Part shown: piece by piece, positions 12,701 through 22,300 of the stretch | Layout: the number at the start of each line of letters is the position of its first letter | Position numbering within the stretch: position 1 is the first letter of the stretch | Assembly (NCBI RefSeq): GCF_002999335.1 | Contig: NW_020312613.1 | Span: forward strand, 46,001 to 110,000 | Reading direction: 5' to 3' | Length of the DNA: 64,000 bases | Origin: Cyclospora cayetanensis | Taxonomy: Eukaryota > Apicomplexa > Conoidasida > Eucoccidiorida > Eimeriidae | Notes under the pieces: model-generated | Database searches by the model: none | What the model was told of the DNA's origin: nothing | Seen by the model: only the letters and a program-made list of their open reading frames with translations | Made by a program: the position numbers and the translations under genes

Positions 12701-13285
12701 ACGAAACACCATTCTTTTGGCTGGCTGCCTCCGACCCCCTCATCCACACTCGAAGCTCTAAACACCCCTAAGAAGCGAGCGCTTGGCTTGCCTCGCGGAT
12801 CTTTGCGAACATCTCCTTGGCCTCCATGGATGGGTTCTTATCCTGGAAGCCGCAAAGACACCGGGGAGCAAGCGGCAAACTCTTACTCCTCAAAGCCCCT
12901 TGAAATTCAACTTCCAAGGGGTAGCCTCCACCCCCCCGTCCTCCCCGACGGCCCTGCTACACGCGGTGCCTGCCTGCTTAGCGTTTCAGAGTTTTTTGTT
13001 GGCGCATACGGGGTGGTACTGGAGGGAGAGCTTTCTGTACGTTGATGACACCACCCGAGGAGGCGCATTAGGGGGAACGCCGATCGTCTCAAAGTGATTT
13101 GGCTCGCGGGTTGACTGAATGCAAATCAGCCATACAAGTATATATATATATACACATATATGTATATACATATATATATACATGTATTGAGACACATACA
13201 GACATGTCCCCAAGTTCCTCTCTTGTGATAGCCGCTCAGCCCCTGAGCGCGATCTCAGCTGTCTATACACCCCTCGTAAGAAGAG

Positions 13286-13317
<32 letters not shown>

Positions 13318-14453
13318 TTCTCTCTCTCCCTATTTAGGGCCTTTTCTCAGCGCCACGGCCATGAGGCATCAAAAATGATCGGAAAACACAACACTGCGAT
13401 ATATACAAAATGCTAACTGCCACAAAGGAAGGTCGATTGACACATGGAAGGGTTTCGGGGGAGGCCGCACTTGCAACATTCCAATGATGAAGAGCGCCAC
13501 AAGCGCAAGGCACGCGCCTAAAGACAGAAAAGAACACGAGCAACAGACAGAAGCCCCTGCAGGTCGAACCGCAGACCCTTAATACTCTGCGACTGGAAGG
13601 GCAGAGTCTGCGTCTGCCTTGTTTGTCACCGCCTACCAACTTTCGTAGACTTCCGGTTCCAAGGTCGATCTGAAGCGCAGCGCACCGCAGAAAGCTCTGA
13701 GCCTCAAGCCCTTTGTGCCTTGTTCTCCATCAAACATAGCCGCAGATGGCTTCCGACGGTGTGCATGAAAGAAACAGCAACAGATACACAAACACACACA
13801 CACATACACACAGAGAGAGGCGGGGTTGCGCGAACGAGAGAGAGAGAGACAAAGGGAGAGAGAGAGAGGAAGAGAGAAGAAACGAGACCCTCTCGTTGAA
13901 GGCTGCTTGGGGGAGAGCAGAAGAGGGGGGAAGGCTGTGAGAAGGCAAAGTCAATCTGCGTCATCGTATGGGTGCCTTTGTTTGGATCCATGTTCTTTTT
14001 TTTGCCCTAGAACCGTTTTTCGCCCCCCCCCCTTCGATCTCCCGACCCTCTCTCCCCTCCTTCCCTCCCACCCCCTCGCTGCCTTCCAGTATCTTCTTCT
14101 GTGTCTGCTGCTCTCCCCTGTTGCCATTCAAATGGTTGAAGCGATGTAAAACAGCCGTCACCTCCCCCCTCCAGCCTGCAGCCTCCGGCCCCCCCCCGCA
14201 GGTGCCAACCGTCTCAGTGCAGGTAACTGGCGGCGATCTGGAGGCAAGCCCCTACAACTATAGGCCGTCAAAAAGCGTAGAGAGGGATCGAAACGCGCAA
14301 AACAGAAAAAAAAGATGAACCCCCTTGCATCGTACATCCCCAAGCGGCCAGAAGCAACACGCGCCAGCCCCAGCCGCACAAAGCCTCACCAATGCTGGTG
14401 ATCCACCGCGTGAGTGGCACCACGAAGAGCATATGAAAGAATATGTCCTCCAT
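9784..14453 (-). CDS. Multi-pass membrane J-domain (DnaJ/Hsp40) protein
   Basis: Hsp70 co-chaperone anchored in a membrane, probably ER. Ten exons close in phase to 472 aa: 14390-14453, 13444-13517, 13010-13114, 12792-12842, 12056-12244, 11274-11533, 10533-10965, 10373-10433, 10245-10339 and 9784-9870. Two hydrophobic helices in exons 1-2 precede the J domain, which spans exons 3-5: NHFETIGV, YRKLSLQYHP|DKNP (the HPD tripeptide is split by an intron), then FAKIRE|AHEVIGSEKRRDAF. Further membrane segments follow in exon 5 (VFHCLIPFVFGYLHT), exon 6 and the C-terminal exon (IFFGMIFFRW). Exon 7 encodes an Ala/Glu-rich, probably helical cytosolic region. The intron 12245-12791 starts with GC (GAG|GCAAGC). 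The donors after exons 2, 5 and 8 are weak matches, so those joins are the least certain. It recalls ERdj1- or Sec63-type J proteins but is not clearly either; an upstream start is possible. Confidence 0.85.
11040..11112. repeat. Short tandem repeat (14-bp TGCTGTATAACAAA unit) in an intron
   Basis: The unit TGCTGTATAACAAA occurs about four times, one copy interrupted by a variant segment, within the intron between exons 6 and 7 of the J-domain gene. Confidence 0.8.
11256..11279. repeat. Perfect 24-bp palindrome at a splice donor
   Basis: TACCCAGTAAGG followed by its exact reverse complement CCTTACTGGGTA. The minus-strand copy of GTAAGG (11268-11273) is the inferred splice donor of the J-domain gene's exon 6; the mirror copy is an equally good donor on the plus strand. 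Confidence 0.9.
11548..11662. repeat. 23-bp imperfect tandem repeat in an intron
   Basis: At least four copies of a 23-base A/C-rich unit alternating between GATCAT- and GTACAT-type starts followed by AACAAAYACACAGAAAA, just upstream (minus strand) of exon 6 of the J-domain gene. Confidence 0.75.
12259..12385. repeat. CA/TA-rich microsatellite in the GC-AG intron
   Basis: About 125 bases of ACAC, ATACAC and TATATACAC units immediately downstream (plus-strand sense) of J-domain exon 5, inside intron 12245-12791. Confidence 0.85.
13137..13331. repeat. TA and CT microsatellites in intron 2 of the J-domain gene
   Basis: A TATATA/CATATA tract at about 13137-13187 and a (CT)n tract at about 13288-13331, both within the intron between J-domain exons 2 and 3. 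Confidence 0.85.
13791..13890. repeat. CA and GA microsatellites in intron 1 of the J-domain gene
   Basis: (CA)n at about 13791-13817 followed by (GA)n at about 13818-13890, within the intron between exons 1 and 2 (13518-14389). Confidence 0.85.
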
Positions 14454-15198
14454 GGTGAGCGCGCGTCTAGCCCTCTGCTTGAAGCGCCAACCCTGAGGCC
14501 AGAACCCTACAGTCCAGACCCCAGACAGCTCGCATCGCTCGCCGGAGAGGGGAGGATTTGTGGAGAAAATCTACGAAACAGTGCGAATTGGAAAAAAGAC
14601 ACTGCTCGCAGAGTTAGATCAAAGGCCCGAGGCGCCGCTGGCAGCGGCACAAAGCCCCGTCATGATGACACTGTTGAGCGCGGCTGCCGGTGTTAGTACG
14701 CAGCGTACGGTTCAACCCTGGGCGCCGTTACGCTCCGGAAATTCCGGCCGAATGGAAAGAGGAATCCTTTTTCCCTATTTCTTACTATTTATTTCCAGGA
14801 AAGGCCGATTGCTGCTGCCATAAGGAATTTCACGCAGGGGAACGCTCATAGCACCCTCCCTCCTCTCTACTCTCGGAGGGCGCCAGCCGCTCGCGGCGGT
14901 GCCCCCCGAGGTCTTAAATATCCCCTTGAATTCAACTTTGTTCGGATCTGCGCGCATGCACGTTCCATGCCGTAATTCTCGCTCTCTTACCCTTTCTAGA
15001 TCTAAATGGCTGCGCACACACAGTACGCTGCAACGCAGACACCAGACTCATACAGATCGACAGCCCTGCACTTTTTTGAATGCTCTCGCCCGTACACCTT
15101 GTGGTGCTGCTCCTGCCGGCAATCCCATGCGACTTTTCCTTCTTTCTCTTCCTCTCACTTTATGCTGCCCCGCGCTAGACCCTAGGCTCTAGTTGTTC
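14454..15198. other. Divergent intergenic region
   Basis: Lies between the minus-strand start of the J-domain gene and the plus-strand CAG-rich gene. Short ORFs exist (for example 14560-14823 plus) but carry no motif. It presumably holds two promoters; no individual element was identified. Confidence 0.45.
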
Positions 15199-18100
15199 AT
15201 GAGCTGCAGCGATCTGGCCGCACTGATCCACGTTTTCAGACAGCTCAACCTTAACGCGGCGATCTCTTGGCAAGGGGAACCTTCAACTTCGAGGAAAGCA
15301 CGCGCTAGGCGCTCCCGAGAGGTGCTGCAGTGCAAAAATGCTTCTTCGTCAACCAGCCTCCGCTAATTCAAATCCGTGAAGGCCGAGGCTTTCTGAATAT
15401 GCCGCCTCTTCCCAACTCAACGCCGAGAGGAGAGAGACATTTAGTTTCGCCTCCCCAGAGCACGCCCGAGCAGAACCAAGCAGAAGAGGCCTCTTCAGCC
15501 AGCCTGTTTGCATCGTCAAAGGCGACGACACAGGAAATCACAGCCACGAGACTGCATGCACCACCAGCACAAATCAACACATGCGCAGCAGCAGCCGCTG
15601 CAGAAACCGCTGCCACAGGAGCAGCGAAAACGGAAGCCTCCACCGCATCCCCAATAGAAACCGCAGCAGCAACTGAAGGAGAAGCACCATACACAGAAAC
15701 AGAAGCAGCATACGCAGAAACAGAAGCAGCATACGCAGAAACAGAAGCAGCATACGCAGAAACAGAAGCACCATACACAGAAACAGAAGCAGCATACGCA
15801 GAAACAGAAGCAGCATACACAAAAACAGAAGCACCATGCACAGAAACAGAAGCAGCATACGCAGAAACAGAAGCCAAGTCAGGAGGAAGAAGCAGCCGCT
15901 TCTTCTACCGAATTGTTGCCTCCAGATTTTCGCCTGTTTTTTTTGATTGGCAAGAAGTTCCCGAAGCCGATGCTGGTTGGTTTGCTCAATTTGTGAAGCT
16001 GCAGCAGCCGGCTGCTGCTACCAGCGATGCGATCCAAGCATCAGCAGCAGCAGATGGAGGGTCAGAAGTAGCCAATTCCGACTCCATATGGAAATGCGCA
16101 CTAGACTTTTGCTGCATGCGCGCTGCAACGATGGCAGCTGCTGCTTGTGCTGCGCCGGCAACTGCTCTTTCCGACGCTTCTGCATCATCTGCTCAGGCAG
16201 CAGCAGCAGCAACAACACCCCCAGTTGTTGCTGGCACCAAAAACGCTGGTGCAGAGGCTGCTGTCGCTGCCTCTGCGGTGTCTCCCCAGACACTGTCGCA
16301 TGCACCAGCACCTGCTGCTGCAGCAACAACGCCTGCCAGGATGCAGGCTGCTGCTGCTGTTGCTGATGAGGATTGGATGGCTTCTTTCCTGGCTTTGTCT
16401 CTGCTTCAAAGTATCAGCAGACATAGGCCTTTGCTGCTGCTGCGCCAGCCTCCTACAGCAGCAGCAGCAGCAGCATCACCACCATTATTACCGCCTCTAA
16501 CATCAACAGCAATACCTTCACCAGTAGCTGAGGGAGCCACGGCAACGGCTGCTGCTGATGCTGCCTTGTGCAGTAACACCCCTGTGGAGACACACCAGGA
16601 GCTGCTGCTGCACTTTGTGGCTTCTCAGCTTCTCTCCCTCCGAAGCAGCAGCTGTAGAGCAGCGATGCGCACCGTGGGGATGCTTTGTCGTGGCTTGCTG
16701 TCAGTTTACAACCTGCAACAAGGGAAGCAAGCCAAACAGGAGCAACAGCAGCAGCAACAGCAGCAGCAGCAACAGCAGCAGCATCTGTCTCAAAGAGTGC
16801 GCAGCTTGATGCTGATGTTGCTGCAACGCTGTTCAGGCCCCTTGCTGTTGCGAGCAGCAGCAGAGAAAAGGTTTCTTGCTGTTGAGGCATCGAATGCTCT
16901 CAAAGAAATTGCAGCAATGAGTAGGCTGCATACCATTACCTAATACTGGCACGGCTGCTGCTGCTTTTGCTGCTTTTGTAGGTATTTTCAGTGCTCTGGC
17001 AGCTACTGTTTCAATTGTCTTTTTAGTGCTCTTGCAGCTGATGCTACTGGTGTCATCAAGTACAACTGTTTCTCTTGCTGTTGTTTTCAGTTTTCTCGCA
17101 GCTAGTGTTTCTGTTGGTGGTTGTGTCATTAGATAGTGCTCTTGCAGCTGATGCCGTTGGTGTCATCCAGTACACGGACCTGCTGCAGCTGGTGCATGTA
17201 CTTTCTTGAGTGCCTCTGTTGCTGTTGCTTCCTGCATGCGCGTGATGTGCTGCAGCTGTTGCGTTGCTGCCACAGTTGCTGCCGCAGCTGCTGCTGCTGC
17301 TGCAGTCACACTTGCACGCCACACGAACGGCAGCGCCTGCAGCAACTTTAGTGCGGCAGCTGCTGAAGTTATCGCTGAGTTGTCGTCGAGTGCAGCAGCC
17401 GCAGCAGCAGGAGCAGGAGGAGGAAATCTTCAAGCGCAGCGATGAGGGTTCACACTGCGTGTGTGCCCCCTCTCTTGCAACTGTTGCAGAAGGATCTCCA
17501 GAGCAGCAGCAGCCGCGTTTCCTGCTGCAGCACGTGATTCGGCCGTGCTTGCTGCTGCTTGCACCGCTCGCGCGAGCGCCGCAGAAAGAAGCTCGCGAAG
17601 CCGTCAAGGCAGCGGTAGCAGAGGCTTGCAACTTTAGCCGGCAGCTTGGGAGCAGCAGTGGGAGCAGTCAGCTAAGCAGCAGCAGCAGTGCTGACACAGC
17701 TGCAGCAGAAACGGCTGGAGAGGAAGGTGAGGATGGACGCTGTCTTGCCATGCTCCTTTCTCTTTTTGAGCCGGAGGCGCTAGCTGCGGCTGCATGCCCT
17801 ATTGCGTCTTCTCCAGCAGCAAAAACAGCAGCAGCAGCAGCCGCTACTCGCGTTCTGCTGCGCTCCTCGTGGGGAGAGTGCAAGAGGGATCCAGGCAAAA
17901 CTGCCTTAAAAGCAAAGGGCAGCAGCGTCTTCGAGCTAGCTGCGGCTGCTGCCCGTCGTGCTGCATGCCGCGGGAGCTGCCCGCTGACGCAGCATCTCCC
18001 AGAGCAGCCCTCGCAAGAGCAGCAGCAGCATCAACGAGGAGGCGTGAGGCTGCACTTGCAGCAGCCAGGGAAGATTCCGGAAAAGCCAGAGGCGCAGCAG

Positions 18101-18493
18101 AGGCAGCAGAGGCAGCAGCAGCAGAGGCAGCAGAAGCAGCAGCAGCAGAGGCAGCAGCAGCAGATCGTGCCCGAGCGAGAAACTGCTTGCAGCTTGCCGC
18201 TGCTGCGCTGTTATGAAGGTGGATCAGCAGCTGCAGGTGTGGCAGACGCCAAAGCAGATGCAGTGGCACCAGCAGCGAAAATAGACGCAACAGATGCTGC
18301 AGACGCGGAGGAGGAAGAGAAGGCGAGCGCCATACAGGTGGCTGCAGCAGCGCCTTGCATTCAGAAGCCGCAGCAGGTAAAAGACTTGCAACACCCCACA
18401 AAGAGGACATGGAGCCCAATTTCAGTGTGCTTTCTGCAGTCTGGGAAGCGCCTTAAGCAAACAGTTCCCAAGGTGCATGCAGCCAGTCCTTGA
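15199..18493 (+). CDS. CAG-rich protein with HEAT/TOG-like helical segments
   Basis: Probable multi-exon gene; exact exons unresolved. A possible start is the ATG at 15199 (MSCSDLAALIHVFRQLN). A 537-codon open frame covers 15330-16943 and a 409-codon frame 17264-18493. The first contains nine copies of a seven-residue ETEAAYA repeat (15681-15869), Ala-rich stretches, then a helical segment with LLLHFVASQLLSLRSS and, after a polyQ run, KRFLAVEASNALKEIA. This reads like the N-terminal helices of CLASP/TOG or other HEAT-repeat microtubule-binding domains. The second continues with paired helices (FLLQHVIRPCLLLLAPLA) and CAG-encoded Gln, Ala and Ser runs. Between them (16944-17260) lies sequence with duplicated acceptor-like motifs. 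A TOG-domain assignment is inference from helix pattern only; any HEAT-repeat protein would fit. Confidence 0.45.
15681..15869 (+). repeat. 21-bp coding minisatellite (ETEAAYA repeat)
   Basis: Nine in-frame 21-base units encoding ETEAAYA with variants ETEAPYT, ETEAAYT and KTEAPCT. The opposite strand gives an equally open Leu/Phe repeat, which is taken as a shadow. Confidence 0.9.
16738..16782 (+). repeat. CAG/CAA tract encoding polyGln
   Basis: Mixed CAG and CAA codons encode about 15 Gln in the HEAT-like segment of the CAG-rich gene. Confidence 0.9.
16990..17178 (+). repeat. Duplicated acceptor-like intron segments
   Basis: The 20-mer AGTGCTCTTGCAGCTGATGC occurs twice about 107 bases apart, each followed by TGGTGTCATC and AGTAC. 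Two further diverged relatives (near 16991 and 17093) also contain a pyrimidine tract plus CAG. The unit resembles a duplicated 3' splice site. Confidence 0.75.
18091..18170 (+). repeat. CAG/AGG tract encoding Gln/Arg repeats
   Basis: Imperfect CAGCAGAGG units give a Gln-Arg-rich stretch in the frame of the CAG-rich gene. Confidence 0.85.
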
Positions 18494-18992
18494 GCAGCTC
18501 GCAGGGGAGGGTGGCATTGCTCGAGGCATTGCTGCGTCTGCCTTTGCATGCTGCGGCGTGGGTTGAGGCGGCAGCAGTACGGGGTGCGTTGAAACGAAGC
18601 GCACTAACGCGCTGCGTGGGAATCGTTGATCTCAGTTTATCCATCTGGGCTGGCGCTGCTCCGCAAACGGAGCGCCCCCATGCCAGCGCTGCTGCTGTCT
18701 GTAGGTGACCAGTCCGTTCTTGTAGTGCAGGCAGTAGACGATATTTTTCCCACGATCTAGTGCGTGGCTGCCTTATTAGGCCGGCGTGCATCTTGCACCG
18801 AAACTCCAACACTTGTAGGGGCCTCACGCACCGAGAGAGGGCGAAGCAGCTCCTCCAGGAAACCTCTCCTGTGTGGCTGCTAGAGCCAAAGAAAGATGCG
18901 TTGTTTTGACACTGTTTGACACTGCACGGAAGAGGAGGAGGACGCGCCTGTACGCTGCACAACCGAAGGTGCAAGAAGAGAAGAGGCACGTT

Positions 18993-19245
18993 CTTGGCTA
19001 GTTCTTGCTCCTGCTCTTGGCTAGTTCTTGCTCCTGCTCTTGGCTAGTTCTTGCTCCTGCTCTTGGCTAGTCCTTGCTCCTGCTCTTGGCTAGTCCTTGC
19101 TCCTGCTCTTGGCTAGTCCTTGCTCCTGCTCTTGGCTAGTCCTTGCTCCTGCTCTTGGCTAGTTCTTGCTCCTGCTCTTGGCTAGTTCTTGCTCCTGCTC
19201 TTGGCTAGTCCTTGCTCCTGCTCTTGGCTAGTCCTTGCTCCTGCT
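18993..19245. repeat. 23-bp minisatellite, 11 copies
   Basis: Eleven head-to-tail copies of CTTGGCTAGTYCTTGCTCCTGCT, differing only at one T/C position in the order TTTCCCCTTCC. The period is not a multiple of three and both strands contain stops, so it is non-coding. It lies between two convergent genes. Confidence 0.95.
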
Positions 19246-19357
19246 CTTGATCTCCTGAGCGGAAGCTCTCGAGATGCGGGGTGGCGGTGGGCATGGATGC
19301 ACAGGGTCCATAGCTAGACACTTGTGGAGGGCGGATGTAGATGCGAATACCTCCTCC

Positions 19358-22300
19358 TTACATGTGGGGAAGGACTGCAGCTTCTCCGATGGCTGCCAGA
19401 GATGAGACGAAGCGGTCTAGGCCCGAGTCTACGTACACCCCGCCGCACGCTCGTACAACCCGCCGGAAGAGGCGGCTCTTCAAGAAGGGTTCTAACAACA
19501 GCACTCTGTGGTGTTGGGGACGGGGGGGGCACTCGTCACTCTGGAGGGTGCCTGACGCCGAGGCAGGTGTCTGCTGTTGCGGCAACAGCAACTGCTCGGC
19601 TGTAGCTGCTGTCACGAAATCAGCAAAGGGCAGCAGCGTAACGGGCGGAGGCCCCCAGGGGGCCCCTCTAAACCCTAGGCCACAACAGAGGGCAAACACC
19701 TCTTCTAAGGGAGCCCAAGGATCCTTCAGGCCCTCCTCCTCAGAGCCTCCCGCTGTACGCTTGACGCTGCTGTCACACACGTCTCGAGCGAGGCACAGCA
19801 GCAGCTTTCTTATGGCTTTGCTTGGCTCGCTGGAGAGACAGAGATAGCCTAACAGCTTCCGCAAAGCTACACGAGGCTGCAGCCAGACTCGCTCCACACG
19901 GACACACATGCACACACACATCCACAAACACACACACACATACAAACACACACACACATACATACACACACATACATACACATACACACGAGTAACCAGG
20001 ACGGAGAGAGTATGAGGGGGGCGCTGCCATGTGCCGTAGAGACGGGCGGCCCTTCTTTTCGGGATTAAGGGCTTACGGACTCTTACCTGTAGGCGTTCTT
20101 CATCCTGCTCGACACTGTCGCTTTCTTGTAGCAGTTGCGTCGTCTCGAGAAAAGAATGACCTGCATCTTCTGGTGGTGCCCTTGCTGGATTCGGCGTTTC
20201 TGTGCATTGCCACAGTACGAGTTCCTTTAGCGTTTGCTGCTGCTGCTGTGAAGAGGGCACTGCAGCATCAAAAGCAGCTACGATGTCAAAGAGGAGCCGA
20301 GGCAGCAGCTTGAGCTCTCGCTGTCGCAGGTCTTGTTGCTGCAAGTCTTGCTGGTGCGAGTGTGGGTGGTGCTGTTGGTCAGGCTGCCTCTGGAGTTGTA
20401 AAGGTGGGAAATCTACAGTAGAGGCCGCTGCGGGGAGCCAGTTGCCATTGCATATTTGCGCGAATTCCTCGGCTGTGACGCGAAGGTCCAAGAGGCATTT
20501 CGAAGACGTCTGCAGGTGATCGGGCTGCAGTGCAGCGGCTCGCTTCATCTGCATTCACAAGAAGGAGCAGCAGTGAAGCGGCCAGATTATACCCCTCGAG
20601 ACAGGAGATGCAAAGCCAGCAGAGACGATGCCAGCAACAAGTCAGTCCGGTATATATATATATATATACATATGCGAAACTTCAAGAAGAGACTACTCTT
20701 TGTGGGTGCCTTCGAGGAGGCGCTTTTTTCGATGGACGGAAGTTGCGCTTCCCTAGGGCCAGTGGCAGCAGCAACCGCCCGAGCACTACGCAGAATGACG
20801 TAGCGATAGAAGAGCACTAGCGAGCGCAGAAGCGTTAGCAACAGCAGCACCCTTAGTATCAGCAAAATCAAAGCACTAAACCTTTGATACTTGTCGGATC
20901 TGTTCCTCGTTTGGCCGCCGGACTCCTCCAAGGGCCAGAGCAAAAAGAAACTCCACACAATCCACAGAGCCTCCAGGCAGTCGCAGGGGAGGCAGAAACT
21001 GGGAGCTTTTCTGAGGCGAATTGCTCCCACCAAACTGCTTGGGAGCCAGAAGGCGGCCCCGTAACACCTCCTGCGAGAACGACGCGCTAGAAGCCGTGCG
21101 TGCTTAAGAAAGCGTGATGCTTGAGGACGCCTTTTTAGCAATCCGGCTAGAGGCTCTAGGAAGTTTGCAACTCACCTCAAGACAGATCGTCGGCATGAGG
21201 AGTCTCCCCGCGCTGGCGCTGTGGCAGTCGCTGATGAGCTGCCGTACCAGGGCAGCATTGGCATCCACTCCTGGTGACGCTGCTGCTGGAAGCCGTACAG
21301 CTGTTACGGCTGCTGAAGAAGCTGCTGAACTGCACGTTACCCTGGAGGCGCGTCTACTGGAGGAGCCCTCTGACTGGGTTGTACATTCGACGCGCTTCAT
21401 AAAGAGCTGCACGCCTGCAACGCATGTTCAGAAACACGTCAACAAACCGCCCTGCAGCTCCCTTACAGTCGGCGACCCTATGAATTCTAGAGGGCCCGTT
21501 AGGTCTCCTGCAGCCTCAGACAGAGCTCTTGAGGGAGTGCTGCTTTTTGTCAGCACTGTCGATTTCGCGTATTCGCTGTCTTCGGAGGCTGTGGAAACAC
21601 CACCACGGGAGGTAGGGCTTTGGGCGACTAAGGATGCACGCCCAAGAATACAGGGAACTCTTGTGTCTCTCTCTCTCTCTGACACACTATATCTCCCCCT
21701 CTAGATGTGAATAGGTAGCGTAGGTAGCGATATCTGGCAAAAGGATCTTGCGCTTTGCGCTCGTGTCATAGAGCCGACCCGGCAGACACTACGATGAATG
21801 CGCGGAGTCATGCAGTGCACGCTCAAAAGCGGCAGAGGGAAAGCAGCAGCCAAGGCGGATTCCCAGAAAAAGGGAAAAGACAAACGCGAATACCAAAGGC
21901 AGTTACAGAGGACAGAGCAGCATCGTCAAGCACAAGAGCAATGGGGCACCGACCCAGGCGTTTTTGTTGCCTGACCTTTGAGTCGAATCTCCTCGCTAAC
22001 TGGCGATTCGTTTTCGATGGCCTCCTTCAACTTGTTAGAAAGGATGCCAACAGCTTCCTGTCGGGCGAGGCTGAGCGCTACCAGCCACTCCTCGAACCGC
22101 AGGCTTAGGGCGGTGACAGAGGCACCCAGACGCAGCAAAACAGTAGCGCCCCAGAGACAGTTCTTTCTCAGGCGGTAGAGGAGCTGCTGCTGCAGCTGAA
22201 CGCGAAGTAGAGACAGTGCCTGATGCTCGAAGCTCAAGCCTTGAGAACTTTCCGTTCTAGAAGGCCCCTCTGGGCGGCGCGATGCAGCAGCTGCAAGCAA

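Noticed and set aside
13540..13620. GGTTCGACC on the minus strand as a tRNA T loop
   Set aside because: No D arm or pairing acceptor stem; lies in an intron of the J-domain gene.
15574..15858. Leu/Phe-repeat ORF on the minus strand
   Set aside because: Antisense shadow of the ETEAAYA minisatellite.
18993..19245. CRISPR-like array
   Set aside because: Units are contiguous with no spacers; it is a simple minisatellite in a eukaryote.
19897..20030. Val/Cys/Tyr-rich reading frame linking two SPEF2-like exons
   Set aside because: It is the CA/TG microsatellite in an intron with a good GTAAGA donor and CTGCAG acceptor.
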